Positions 48,039-60,084 of a stretch of DNA of 64,000 nt are shown here, piece after piece (position 1 is the stretch's first letter; the number at the start of each line of letters is the position of its first letter). Below the pieces are notes generated by a model. That model had not been told where the DNA came from. It was given only the letters and a program-made list of their open reading frames with translations, and ran no database searches. This stretch comes from Nansenia antarctica (taxonomy: Eukaryota; Chordata; Actinopteri; Argentiniformes; Microstomatidae), in assembly GCA_963989245.1 (NCBI GenBank), contig OZ022358.1:19009895-19073894 (forward strand), read 5' to 3'. The position numbers and the translations under genes were made by a program.

Positions 48039-51000
48039 TCAGTTTTGATCATCAAATCTCCAATCGACATTATTTGATTTTGGAGAGGGTCCTCTCGGTA
48101 AGGCACTCTGAGGAGGGAACACAGCAAGGAACTGGTTATAAACAGGTTAGACCATTACGCCTTACATACAGTAACATGTGTTACATACATGTGTTCTGTG
48201 AAATTGTGGTCCATTGTGGATTGAGTGACATACTTGGAACTTGCGTCGCAGAGCCTGAGTCATGATGGGGGTGAGGCCAGTGCCTGTCTCAACGTTCTCC
48301 TTATCAAGTGGAGTGCCACCTGGACTCCTGCAGTTTGGAGAGAATCAGACAGGGAGTTACAATCATAAAAGGGAAAACTATTGTCATTGGAGAGGTTGAG
48401 ATGTCAAACATTGCACATCTCATATTCACGTAAAGCTCACTTTGACTTGAATACAAGTTAAACAAATGGTACCACATATTATGCCCTTTAACTCTGCCTT
48501 ATTTAAATTTTTGGCATTTAGCAGAAGCCTTATTCCAAAGCGACTTACTATCAATACATTTGACTAATTCGTCGTGATAGAAGAATGTTTTTTTTTTTTA
48601 TAGATACTGGAGAAACAGTACAAGGGGGGCAGTAGAAGTCTTAGAAGACAAAGTATAGGGGAAAAGCAGGTGTCTCAGGAGACGCAGTGCTGGGGGGTAG
48701 TAGATGTCTCAGGAGGAGCTGTTAAAGTGTAGGTAGCCTGAAGAGATGGGTCTTCAGTCTCCGGCGGAAGATTTGTAGTGACGCTGCAGTGATCGGGCAA
48801 CGCGACTGCCAGTGCCGTGTTGGCGTAGAGGTGGTGGAGCCAGTCGGTCAGCAGAGGTGGAAGAGCAGAGTGAACGGGCTGAAGTTTGGGGGGTGACCAT
48901 TGCCTGCAGGTAGGCAGGGGCTGTCCCTTTTGCTGCCTGGTAGGCAAGCAGCAGGTTCTTGAATCTAATGCGAGCTGCTATCAGGAGCCAGTGCAGGGTG
49001 CGAAGGAGAGGGGTGACATGAGAAAATTTGGGGAGGTTGAACACCAGATGGGCAGCAGCATTCTGTTGCAGTAATCAAGGCAGGAGATGACAAGTGACTG
49101 GGTCAAGAGTTGCGCTGCTTCTCTGGTGAGGAATGGTCGTATCCTTCTGATGTTGTAAAGGAAGAATCTGCAGGAGCGTGCTGTCGCTGCGATGTTCTTC
49201 GCACAGGATAGGCGGTTGTTCAGGATCAATCCAAGGTTCTTGGCTATCTGGGAGGGGGTTACAGTAGAGTTCTCCACTGTGATGGAGAAGTCTTGGAGAG
49301 GGCTGGGCTGACATCCATGTAGAGATGTCAGCGAGACATGCAGAGACACGTGTTGCCACATGTAGGTGTTGCCATGGAGAGAAGGATCTGGTGATTGACT
49401 GTGTCAAAGGCAGCAGATCGGTCCAGGAGGATAAGAACTGAGGAGTGGGAGGAAGCTTGAGCAGAGTGGAGGGCCTCCGTGACAGCAAGGAGAGCAGTCT
49501 CAGTGGAGTGCCCAGCCTTTAAGCCAGATTGGTGGGGGTCCAGATGTTCCATCTACCTTATTTTAAGGTAACTCTGGAACATAGGAATAAGGCACTGTTC
49601 AGTGTTGACATGTATTACCTACCTGTTGATTCGCACTCTCTTCAGCTGTGTACGAAGATTCATAGGGCCTTTGGTGGGTGATCTAAAGGAGAGATACAAA
49701 ATGTTAAGACAGTTAGCAATAGTTTCAGGTAGATAGAACATCAACTAATTACTTAATATAAACGATGACCAATAACAACAAATCCTTCAGGGAAAAAATA
49801 AGTATTAAAATCTTGAACCCTCTGGAATAGAACCTCTAGTAAACCCTCTAGAATAGAGAGCTCTAGTGTAGTTGTCTTCAATTCTAGTTCTAGGTACCCA
49901 TAAAGTAAATGCATGTAGACCACATGGGTCCTCAGGACCTGGGGCCTCATTTATAAATGTTGAGTACGCACAAAAGGCGTACGCCACTTTCTAAGCAAAC
50001 TTTGACAATTGGTTGTGATCTCCTATTAATCACAACAATGGCAGCAGATGATAAAATGGGGAAGGGTGACTGGTTTACCTGCAGAGACTGAGGCGGAGTT
50101 TGGGAGGCAGGCTGCCGTGGGGGCGTCTCAGAAGGACTTTCTGCAGGTCTGCTACAGTGACCAAAGGTGCTCGACTCTTGTCAGGAGACCTCTGCAAAAA
50201 ATACAGACCCATTGCCAGACATTCAGAATAGCTCTAATATTCATGCTATAATACTCCAAAGGAAGAGTTTTTTTCTTGCAATCTAACAATTGAGCAAATA
50301 AAACAAGGATTATTATCAAGAAAAACTGTTAGAGAATTGCATCCTGCAACAGCAATGTTACAGGTATGGTCCTATATTGAGCCTTGGTTAATTACGTGTA
50401 AACATTACTGGTAAAAAAAGAGCCAGCTGCAATTGTTGCCTCTTACCTTTGCTTTAATACTGTTGGTAACAGTGACTTTTTTTAGTTTGACAGCCAGCAA
50501 ATCACTGAGGGTCACGGCCTGAAGTCCGTCCTGCTTCTCCTTGGAGCTCTGATGGTTGTAAGATATGTTTTTAAATTAAGTATACTGTAAGAGAGATGAT
50601 GAGACTGAATACTGATGCTTAATTGGTGATAAAAAGAAACAGTTTAATGTCACATTATTATATATTTTTTTTTATTACAAATGAATCCATAAAACAATTT
50701 AAAACTGGCTTTGGAACTCAAATGTATGTGATTTTCCCAAAATCTTAGTAGCTACCACTAAGATCATCTTTCGTCAGTATCCAATCAATTTAAGATGATT
50801 AAACAGGAACTCACCCCTGAGCTTTCTCAAAATGTGAGAGTTATTACCTGTGAAGTATCTGAGGCCACTCTCTTTTTGAAGATTAAGGGTTTCAGGACAG
50901 TGGTGAATGGAGGGGGAAGAGGAGGAGGAGGAGGAGGAGGAGGAGGAGGGGGTGCTGCAGGAGGTAGGATTGCAGGGAGAGGATCTCCACCGCCTGACGG

Positions 51001-52942
51001 AAAAGGGTGAGGAGGTAGAGGTGGGGGCATCAGATGGACTGCACTGCCAGCAGCTGTTCCATGGCATCGACATGTGGTCTTAACCCCACCACCTTCTAGC
51101 TGAAAGAGACACAGTGGATTGACTGGGTTAGTTAGGTTAGGTACATTGTGTGATCTGTTGATCTGTGTAGCTAAAATAAACAGGATTTTGCGGCTTTAAA
51201 CTTATGTATAAGTCTATTCATTGATTCACTCGTATACCAAATCAATTTAAATTGAAAGCTGTTGCTTCTCATGTCAAATATTGATATGTGATTAAAATGC
51301 GATTAATTTCGATTAATTAATTACAAAGCCTCTAATTAATTCGACTTAAAAATGTAATCGCGTCCCACCTCTAATATAGATATATATTCACATATATACG
51401 TATATATATATATATATATATACAGTGTTTCCTCCAGGAATTGTTACAATGGTGGCGGGTGGGCGTGCGGTGAAACGCGCACGCGCGCTCAAAACAACGT
51501 TTTTTTTTTTTTTTTTTTCTAATCACAGCCAAAACTAGAGGATGGCCAAAAAAAAGAAAAAATGAATATACAGAATATAAACTTGTGACTGACAGTCACA
51601 TACACACACAAAGATCATCAGCTATAATATAATACGAAGTAGGCCTACATGAGCACAAAAGCGGCTAACGTTACTGATTAACTGTTTACTGTAGTGCAGA
51701 GAGATGGTAGTCGTAGGCGGCGTATCAAATGACAAAGCTAAACGTTTAATGAAGGACATGAACGATTGTCAACAACACACTCAAGCAGTAAATAGAACAG
51801 TCTAAACAACTTGGGTACTACGGACGGAACAATAGTCTCAACCTATAGTTCCGTGCGTGAATTATGTCAACCCACCACATTACAGAAGTAAAATCACAGT
51901 CAGATGGAGCATTCGGTAAACAGCTGAGTATCAGCTGAGTTAAAGAAAACAAACTCTTACCTTTGATGAGACCCACATGAGCCCTGTTTTCCCGTACTTC
52001 TCCCGTGTGTCTCTTATTGTCCAAATGTTCCCTGAATTTTAGCTGCATGTTTTTCCAGCATGTAATTCCGTTGTCAATAAAAAAATCGTCTCCCCTTCTT
52101 TTCCCTTGACAATACTGTGTCGTTGCTAAAGTGACGGCACATAAGAATCGTTTTTTGACTTGCAAATGTCTGCTAACGTAGCACTTGAAACTGGCGCCGT
52201 TCTCTGGACTGCAGCTGCTCCCGCGTTAGCATTAGCATCCATCTTTTCTTCTCCCTTCTCACCGTCACGAGCTCAAATGACACTTGTCGGCCGATCTAAC
52301 TCTTAACACTCACTTACAGGACTTCTGACACCATGTCGTGTTATTCTATTAAACATACACGTGAGTCCTTCTGTATTTCAATGTAAGTGTCTTTATTTTA
52401 ACTCGCTCTGTAAGCTCTACAATACCGGTCTCTTGTTGTCTCGTCGTAACCTGCCCACCTGACCTGGGGGGTATTCCATCAACGTCGCTAAAGGAAAATC
52501 CTGGCTTATTTTTGATAACTCTCGCGAGACCTATCAGAATATGCCTGGATATTTGTAAGAACTCTCGCGAGATTTATCAGACTAAACCTGGATTTTCCCT
52601 TTAGCGATGTTGATGGAATACCCCCCGGATGTCACTACGGTGGCCTGTACACAATAACAATAATACCACAGTTCACATTTAGACCAATCAGGAGCCCTTG
52701 TGTCACGTCGTCAACTGAATGTCATTAATCTGATTTTGGATCAGCGGTTAGAGAGATGGGCGTGGATTTAGGTGCACTTTTAGTCAACATCCATTATAGC
52801 GCTGATCTAGGATCAGATATATTTTAATCAGCTAAAATGTTTTTTTTTTTTTTTTTTTTTTTTGTGTGTGACTGAATCAATTCGTGGCGGAGGAAATTCC
52901 ATCGTGGCGGCCCGCCACCAATAAATGCATGTAGAGGAAACA

Positions 52943-52986
<44 letters not shown>

Positions 52987-55900
52987 GCCATATATCATAC
53001 CTCCACTATGATTGGAAATTAAGTAATGTCCAGTTGTGGAATTATATTTAGCAGTAGTGATATTCAGAGTCTGGGGCAGTTCTTATGCTCTCCCCTGCTG
53101 CCTGCTGATGGTGTGTGTTTATCTTGTGGGTCTAACCTGAAGAGTAGACTGCAGGACTCTCATCTCTCGCTGCAGCTCATCCATTTGTTTTTGGAGGGTC
53201 TTAATTTCCATGGCATAACCCCGCCAAAAGAACAAGGTATTCATGAATCTATCACACACCTGTAATACAGATGTGAAAATAAAGCATTAGACATGATGCG
53301 TCATCACAATATTCTGTTCCTTTGGAAATGGCTTTGCATCCACATTAACAATGTCTTTGATACCATGCAAGAATGCATACTAGGATAAAAAAGATAGCAA
53401 ATCAGTGTGAATTACTGTCCGATATCCCTCTAGAACCTAATCCTAATAGAAACATACCTGACTTAAGGTTAGGGCAAGTCTGTTCCTCCAAACGTGGCAT
53501 ACACTGCCAACTGCAAGCAGCAGCACTCTGACATCCATTAACGGAGCCCATTTCTTCACATGGGTGTCTTCTATGTGGGTTCCGCTGGTTTGGTTGATCG
53601 TGTCACAATGTCCAGGTCCAAACAAACTATACAAACCACAAGAACACCATCCAAGTGTTAAAGTTGCAAAAACCAAAAAGTAGGTTGGGTTAACATAACT
53701 GCATCCTGAGAGTGCTAGACATGTTTGCACAAGTTTGGTAGATAGATAGACTTTATTTGTCATTGCTACAGTACAGGTACCAAACAACGAAATTTAGGAG
53801 GGGAGGCTCCCCTGGTGTTTAGGAAAGGAAAAAGAAACACATTTTAGAAAAAGCATAGATGCATAAAATCACAAGAAGGTAAGGAGCTGGTTTACATCAA
53901 TAGAGGCTATGTACACAATCCACTGTACTATACTGCACAGATAGTCAACTAGGGTTGTCATATTTCACAAGAAAGTATTTTTTCACATTATTTTAAAGTG
54001 TCACAGTTTGCAGGCTTGAAAATGTACATGTTTGTGCCTCAGCACTAGCTGCCATACAATCCGTCCGGACTGTCCTGGGCCCAGAACTTAGGCCTTTTCT
54101 GTGTTCAGGGCCTTGACGGTAGTGATGCAACTGACATTTACAGTGCCCTGTGTAAGTAATGGGACAGTAAAGCATTTGGTTCTACACTCGCTATTTCAGG
54201 GTACCAAAAGGGACGGGACGATTGGCTTTACAGGTAATTCTGGTACGGCAGTCCTAAGAGAGGATGTCTAGTATTGATTCTAGGCTTTCGTTTGCCTGCT
54301 ATTTCTCTGCTATTGGTGTCTGTCAACATGAGGGCCAAAGAGTCGTCAACGAATGTCAGGGAAGCCATGATGAGGCTGAAATATCAGAAGAGAAATACTT
54401 CTACTGTAGATGACTGAAGAATGCTCACCACGATTACGAAAACCCCCAAAACAACTGTCCTACAGATCAGGAACACTCTCTAGGAGGTATGTATGTATGT
54501 GTCAGAGACTACCATCCGCAGAAGATTTCACCAACAGAACTACAACTCAAGTACCATAGTTGGACTGCATAGGGCACATATAATGGCAGAAACAAACAAG
54601 AGGTCAATGACTGAAAAGTTAGATACATTTATAAGTGAGACTAGTGTGCTTTGTCAGATAATGCAACATTTGGCGATTACAAGCATACAACTCCAGGTAA
54701 TACTGACTCCTGATCCGTGGGAGAGGGTCTACTGACTAACAGATATTCTAGGCAGAAAGAGGCACTACTGGACAGAGCCAGAGGGATGATATAACAGCAG
54801 TTGTATACGTTTATGAAATCTGTCAAGAGGACTCACAAAGCCAGTCTAATTGCAAGGAAGATATCTAATTCAATTATTCTGATTAAGATATGTTGTGTAA
54901 ATCATCAAGTGAAAGGTTGCCCCCAAAGATTCGGGATGATGCGTTTCCTGTCTTGATATTTCAAAAACCTTACAACTTGCTTTGAAAGAATGCTATGAAA
55001 ACCTACTAAGAGCTGAACAATTGCATCAATCTTCACAGTCTAGAGAAGCTATCTTGCAACTATTTGCATTATATTGATTTGCATGATATTAGTCAACTTC
55101 AATACATTGTTGTGTGTGACATAATACAAATGCAGTCCAAATATGGCACTTTACAGGGAGACAGAGAGACAGGGAGACAGAGAGAGAGACAGAGAGACAG
55201 GGAGACAGAGAGACAGAGAGAGAGACAGGGAGACAGAGAGACAGAGAGAGAGAGAGAGAGAGACAGAGAGAGAGAGAGACAGAGAGACAGAGAGAGAGAC
55301 ACAGAGAGAGAGACATATGTGCAGTTTATATTGCAGTGTGTTTTACACTCACTCTGTGGTTATTGGTGTGATGGGCTCTTGTGTTGCCAAAGTCCTTCTG
55401 CTGGCCACAGCCCACCGCCTGCTGCTGGCCCTCTTCTTCTGGCGCCGCAGAAAAGCTTTGCTTGGTCCCTGTGAATAACATGTCCACATGATGAGGCTCC
55501 AATTCGTGACGTTAGAATTAGAAGGTTCTATCTCCCTTTTTGTCAAAATTGAGTTTTTTACATAATCTGATCCATTAGGTGTTTGTTGCCTGTGTGGTGT
55601 TATCTTTTAAATGTTGACATTTTTGAGTTAGTAATTCATAAAATACAAAGGTTCCATCTCACAGAACATAATGGAATGTAAAAACTTTGACGCTCAATAT
55701 CTCTGAACTGCCCTAAACGGAGATAGAACCTTATAATTCTAAACGGAGATAGAACCTTATAATTCTAAACGGAGATAGAACCTTCTCATTCTAAACGGAG
55801 ATAGAACCTTATCATTCTAAACGGAGATAGAACCTTATCATTCTAAACGGAGATAGAACCTTATCATTCTAAGCTCACGAATTGTTTGGTGCACATCTGA

Positions 55901-56072
55901 CTGTATAGCTGCCAACTAGCATCATGCTAGCTACTAGCTGCCACATTGCTGGTTGCAATGAGTAACATAAACATCTGCATTTGCGGCGCTAGCTAAACCC
56001 CTAGATCGTTAGAGTCCAAGTTTATCATGCAGACTTATGGAAAAGTTAGATACATACCCATGCTCCAGCCAT
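48039..56072 (-). CDS. prr11: proline-rich protein 11
   Basis: Ten coding exons on the minus strand join in phase: 56058-56072, 55353-55468, 53458-53626, 53137-53259, 50848-51099, 50447-50548, 50079-50191, 49623-49682, 48234-48327 and 48039-48107. They give 1113 nt and 370 aa (human about 360). The N terminus is Lys/Arg-rich (KAFLRRQKKRASSRR). A coiled coil (METLQ-like MEIKTLQKQMDELQREM) and a polyproline run (exon 50848-51099) follow. The typical PRR11 end is SPGGTPLDKENVETG, then LTPIMTQALRRKFQ and a FDDQN C terminus. PRR11 is a cell-cycle protein of S/G2 phase that affects actin and chromatin. The 15-nt first exon (MAGAW) is the least certain part; the alternative start is an ATG at about 55487 with read-through. 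Confidence 0.93.
48505..49552 (-). pseudogene. L2-type LINE fragment, dead
   Basis: On the minus strand several frames carry ORF2 reverse-transcriptase and C-terminal text: QSGLKAGHSTETALLAVTEAL, LILLDRSAAFDTVNHQILL (palm motif A region), then SQIAKNLGLILNNRLS, VISCLDYCNRMLLP and LLRTLHWLLIAARIRFK. An internal deletion removes the palm catalytic box. The 3' end (plus-strand 48505-48560) has the L2 tail core. It is inserted in the prr11 intron between 48327 and 49623, in the same orientation as prr11. Confidence 0.88.
50923..50953. repeat. (GGA)n run encoding prr11 polyproline
   Basis: A coding trinucleotide repeat (CCT on the sense strand) giving about 11 consecutive prolines. It is likely length-variable. 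Confidence 0.85.
52466..52626. mobile_element. GGGGGGTATTCCATCAACGTCGC fold-back element, copy 2
   Basis: A 161-bp element with about 30-bp inverted ends (GGGGGGTATTCCATCAACGT and complement) and two TCTCGCGAGA-type palindromes inside. It is nested in the larger element of the prr11 intron. Confidence 0.9.
52839..52863. repeat. poly(T) run
   Basis: A 24-base T homopolymer. Another of about 18 T is at 51501. Sequencing length here is unreliable. Confidence 0.9.
53738..54050. repeat. interspersed repeat pair member A (TTTATTGTCATTGCTACAG)
   Basis: About 300 bp matching 59030-59315 in styxl1 intron 7, with shared phrases ACAGGTACCAAACAACGAAATTT and GGAGCTGGTTTACAT. It is probably a LINE-type 3' UTR with a simple-repeat end (GATA)n. 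It lies in the prr11 intron. Confidence 0.8.
54140..54770. repeat. decayed Tc1-like element in prr11 intron
   Basis: The left phrase CAGTGCCCTGTGTAAGTAAT is a Tc1-type terminus. Later text (VSETTIRRRFHQQNY in one frame) looks like a degenerate Tc1 DNA-binding region. No frame is open and the right end is not found. Confidence 0.45.
55148..55315. repeat. (GACAGAGA)n purine microsatellite
   Basis: About 165 bp of GACA/GAGA repeats just 3' (minus strand) of prr11 exon 2. Confidence 0.95.
55501..55883 (+). mobile_element. CGTGACGTTAGAAT element, copy 3, expanded array
   Basis: Element 55505-55879 with AATT on each side. Six tandem 26-bp units AAACGGAGATAGAACCTTAT+AATTCT-type at 55715-55870 are each a copy of the inner part of the right terminal repeat. 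It lies in prr11 intron 1. Confidence 0.92.
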
Positions 56073-56958
56073 AAAATCGTAAAATATTTAATATGTTTTT
56101 AAAAGAGAAGTTCCTTAAAACAGTCTTTGGTTTACTGGTGTGGTTTACCAAGCAGATAATTTCAAAATGAGCATCTAAATCACTTTAGCCAATAAGATGA
56201 TGCGTTACGAACAGCTGGGGGGAACGCGCGTTTGGATAGGCTACTGAAAAGGGCAGGAAACAAACTCACCAACCGCAAATGAGCATTTTCCAACCAATCG
56301 CAATATTCGATACTGTGTTCCCAAGCAACATAAGGGGCAGAACTCAAATGAGCTTGGCTAGAAACAGTCAAACATATTTGAGTTGCCTGATTTAAAAGTG
56401 GAAGAAATCTCTCTCTCGTTTTCTTAGATAAGTATAGCCTATGACACAGGTAAGTTTCAGTAATAGTTAAAAAAAAATAGCTACTACTAGTCAGAATTAC
56501 TGGTATTTACCGTAAATAATTAATAATTAATAATAAATAATTTAGCTTCAAACAATATCAGCAATCGATGGCCGAAACGCAAAACCTATTATCTGCGAAA
56601 TTTACTTTTGGGGGGAAACGAAAAAAAGGCTTCCTTGTTGTCATCATTTAAAGTGAAAACCGCAAATCAGAAAATGTGTAGATAGGAGGTTTTGCGTTTA
56701 GGCCATCGCAATGTAGCCTAATTATTTGAGTGAGTCATATCAGAGAAGATTATTTATTGTTTATTGGCGTGCATTAATTATTCATGCATGCAAACTAAAA
56801 CTTAAATATCCCACCAGATTTGTTTGTGATTTAAATTCCTTCAAATAGTATTCTTCATGTAAAAAAAAAAAAAACGAGGTAATCGATGCATTCAATAGGT
56901 GGGGGAGGAACTATTTTAAAACACTTTTTTTTCCAGGTTGTGAGACTTCCTACAATCC
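56073..56958. promoter_or_regulatory. shared divergent promoter region of prr11 and styxl1
   Basis: Only 886 bp separate the two start codons. CCAAT boxes lie at 56189 and 56294, with a CG-containing stretch between. A TAATTAATAATAAATAA block (56515-56545) and a poly(A) run lie nearer styxl1. In human, PRR11 shares an NF-Y-bound divergent promoter with SKA2; here the partner is styxl1. Exact start sites are not visible. Confidence 0.55.
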
Positions 56959-59667
56959 ATGGCTGGAATGGTTCTGTGTGAGGCCTCTGAACTGTACAAC
57001 ATTCTTAATCAGTACACCCGCCTGTCTAGACTGGCAGAGTTCAACTACCTCTGTTTAATTGGTAAGAGAAAGGTCGGGGCAATCAGAAGTACCGGTAGGC
57101 TATTGATTTTAATTTCAGTTCCTCATGATTCAATCATATCCATCCTGTTGACCAACATCAATTCATCAGAATCATGGTGTTCAATTTAGAAGATTGGTTA
57201 GGCCTATACGTTTTGTATATCATGCTCATATTATGCTTTTCTTTTCTTTATATCACTAGATGCTCGAGCTAATGGACAGTATAATGCAAGCCATATCATC
57301 ACTGCCAGAAATGCAAAATGGGTACTTTGTTTACACATAACTCATCCAACTCCAGTTTGAAAATGCCAATGTCAAAAATCATATACTCCAGTCATCTTAA
57401 CATTTTGGAATGTACATCAGATCTGTAATGCTGATAGATAAGATGTGGCTGTTTTATTCTACAGGACTCAAACGGCACATGTATTATACCTACGGGTGTG
57501 GAGGTTGAGAGTATGAGGTATATAGTGGTTTACGACAGCAGCACCAGTTCTTTGCAAGGTTCAGGTGAGTTGAAGATCAACAGCTTGGTAACAGTTTTTG
57601 ATTACTCTGTTTAATCAAACCAGTTGGGCTAACTTGATGCAATTGTTCAGCTCTTAGTAGGTTTTCATAGCATAACTTCTTAAGAATTAAGAAGTATTTT
57701 GGAACAAAAAAGAAACTCATCTTGCACTTAACCTGTTGTATTTGACCAATGATATGAGCCTTTTTTTTAAAGTAGCTTTCTTATGTTTGTAGGATTGGCT
57801 ATTGAATGCGCTGAGGCTCTAGCAAAAGCAAGCCGCTACCCTGTTCAAATTCTGAAAGGAGGTTTTCAGAGGTTCTCAGCCTTCTATCCTTTCTTTAGAA
57901 CACAGACACTCCTTTACACCATCAAGGTAACACCTCCCTATCAACCATGGCATCATATGAAACATCAGGCCTTTTTGAGTGAATGCAAACCTGTTATTAT
58001 GTGATATACAAATGTTTAATGAACATGATATTGTAGGAATTGGAGAGCCTGAGGCCTTATCCAGTGGAGATCTTGCCAGGTCAACTATACATGGGCGATT
58101 ACGAACAGGCCACCAATTCTCACATCCTTAAAGACCTGAAACTTAGTGCCCTGGTGAATGTCTCTGAAGACAACAGCTACGTGTAATTGAGAGTCTCACA
58201 TTTGTGACACGGTCTGGTGAAAAGGTTTAAGTGTTGAAGTAAGGATCACTAAATACTTACTTGTAAACAAACGTACGTTTTAGGACGTGTTCAAAAGCAA
58301 GGACTGTGTGATCATCTAATTATGTGTAGTTATGTGGTTTTAGCATGTTGATGTTCTATCAGCATGTTGTTATGTGCTAAACATGCAGTTAGATGTTCAT
58401 GACGATTCTTTTAGCTACTAGCAGCTGTTTTGCGTGTGCTTTGATTTAGAGCGTGTTTCTCCGGTGTTTGGTTTGAGGTGTACCAACATTCAAATAAGCA
58501 TATTTTCTTCAACTATTTACTGAAAAATGACCTTGCCCTACTTGAGGACGTTTTCACCAGACCCTGTCATTTACTTGTTTAAAAAAGTAAAAGTGCATGT
58601 TACTGTGTTGATGATTGTATAAAGATGTATGTATGTTATTAAATTAGGTTTGCAAAAGGAAACTACTCCATCCTTCATATCTGTATGGCAGATTCAGTGG
58701 AGGCTGATTTGTACTCCAGTTTTGAGAGGATTTGCACTTTCATTGGTAGGTTTTTGTTTTGTTTAGTCGTTTTAGAATGAAATGTTCAGTGATGGTCAAG
58801 ATTTTTGCGCCATGTATGTGATCCCTTGAATTGTATAATTTATTTTTCAACCCTGTCCTTATTTTAGACTCCCATCTCAACACTGGATCTGCTGTCTTGA
58901 TCTTTTCCATGTATGGAATAAGCCGCTGTGGTGCTGTGGCGATGGCTTTTCTTTTGCACCACTTGAAACATACTTTGGCGGCAAGTTCTATTTATTTACT
59001 CTTATTCGAATGAATGAATGAATGAATGAATGTCTTTATTGTCATTGCTACAGTACAGGTACCAAACAACGAAATTTAGGAGGGGTGGCTCCCCTGGTGT
59101 TAGGAAAGGGAAAAAAAAAACTTTTAGAAAAAAAACACAAGAAGGGAAGGAGCTGGTTTACATAAATAAAGGCTATGTACACTATCCACTATACTATACT
59201 GTACAGATAGACGACTAGGGTTGTCATATTGCACATAGTGTTATTGCACATTTATTTAAAGTGTCGCAGTTTGCAGGCTTGACATGTACATATTTGTGCC
59301 TCAGCACTACACCTGATTTTTCCAGTCCAGCAGCTGCCATCAATTCCTTAGAATTTGAATTAGAAATAGAATGTGCAGTTCAGAAAGACTGTTGTGATCT
59401 AGTGACATGATGACTGGCTGAGTGATGCACAATAAGTGAGCTTTTATCCTTTCTATTACTTCTGTTACAAATGTTTTCTAACCCTACTCCCTTTCTAACA
59501 CTCCACTGACACTGATGCCACTGTGCTTATTGCAGGAGGCCTGGGAGCATGTTCTGCAATGTAAAACCAATACAAGGCCAAACCGGGGGTTTGTGCAACA
59601 GCTCTCTGACTGGGAATTGCACATACTGGGAGCGAGAGTGACTGATATTGCTGAGCCTCGCTACTGA
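56959..59667 (+). CDS. styxl1: STYXL1, rhodanese plus inactive dual-specificity phosphatase
   Basis: Eight exons join in phase: 56959-57061, 57260-57321, 57465-57564, 57793-57926, 58037-58182, 58648-58745, 58868-58980 and 59536-59667. They give 888 nt and 295 aa (human about 313). Residues 1-135 form a rhodanese-like domain (ELYNILNQYTRLSRL, VQILKGGFQRFS). Residues 140-295 form a DSP fold (GQLYMGDY, NVSEDN). The signature loop is FSMYGISR, with S228 where the catalytic Cys of C-X5-R belongs (R234 kept), so it is a pseudophosphatase like its human counterpart. Human STYXL1 (MK-STYX) binds G3BP1 and the mitochondrial phosphatase PTPMT1. Intron 7 has a GC donor (GCG|GCAAGT). The next gene, tmem120a, is its usual neighbour. 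Confidence 0.95.
59030..59315. repeat. interspersed repeat pair member B
   Basis: Second copy of the 53738-54050 repeat, with a (GAAT)n start at 59008-59033, inside styxl1 intron 7. Confidence 0.8.
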
Positions 59668-59920
59668 AAATGTATGGTGATTAGTAGAGAAATCATCATG
59701 GCCCTAGAATTCCCTTGGATAGTATTCCATCACTGCAAATAAAAATGCATGGATATTTTCCTCCCCCTCCTGCATGTGGGTCCACTTACGACATTATTTT
59801 CTTATTTTCCATGGATTTGCTGGTAAAACATCCAAAGAATCATTTGAAATATTTCACTCTTGAGATATTCTCAACATTTAATCACACATTCAGAAATGTG
59901 TGGTGTTGATACAGTGGGGG
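59668..59920. other. styxl1 3' flank
   Basis: Follows the styxl1 stop. An AATAAA word at 59738-59743 (gcaaataaaaatgc) is a reasonable poly(A) signal about 75 bp downstream of the stop. Confidence 0.5.
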
Positions 59921-60070
59921 AAATAAGTATTAAACACATCAACATTTTGTCCAGTAAATGTATTTCCAATTAACCTATTCAAGTAAAATTTGACCAGACT
60001 TTGGTATTAACTCAAACAATCCAGACAAAAAAAATCTAAACATTAAAGTCCATATGTAAATAAAGTTATG
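59921..60070. repeat. Tc1-type terminal fragment
   Basis: CAGTGGGGGAAATAAGTATT after TA is a standard fish Tc1 terminal phrase. The rest of the element is lost. Confidence 0.6.
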
Positions 60071-60084
60071 TGTAATAAAGTGGG

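Larger units (their letters stand above)
51423..52944. mobile_element. terminal-repeat element in prr11 intron (CAGTGTTTCCTC ends)
   Basis: Ends CAGTGTTTCCTC and GAGGAAACACTG, 1522 bp apart, in long TA repeats on both sides, so the target duplication cannot be read. Near both ends are complementary GTGGCGG/CCGCCAC words. It resembles a known fish hAT-like repeat by its ends. No transposase is recognised. A fold-back element is nested at 52466-52626. Confidence 0.75.
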
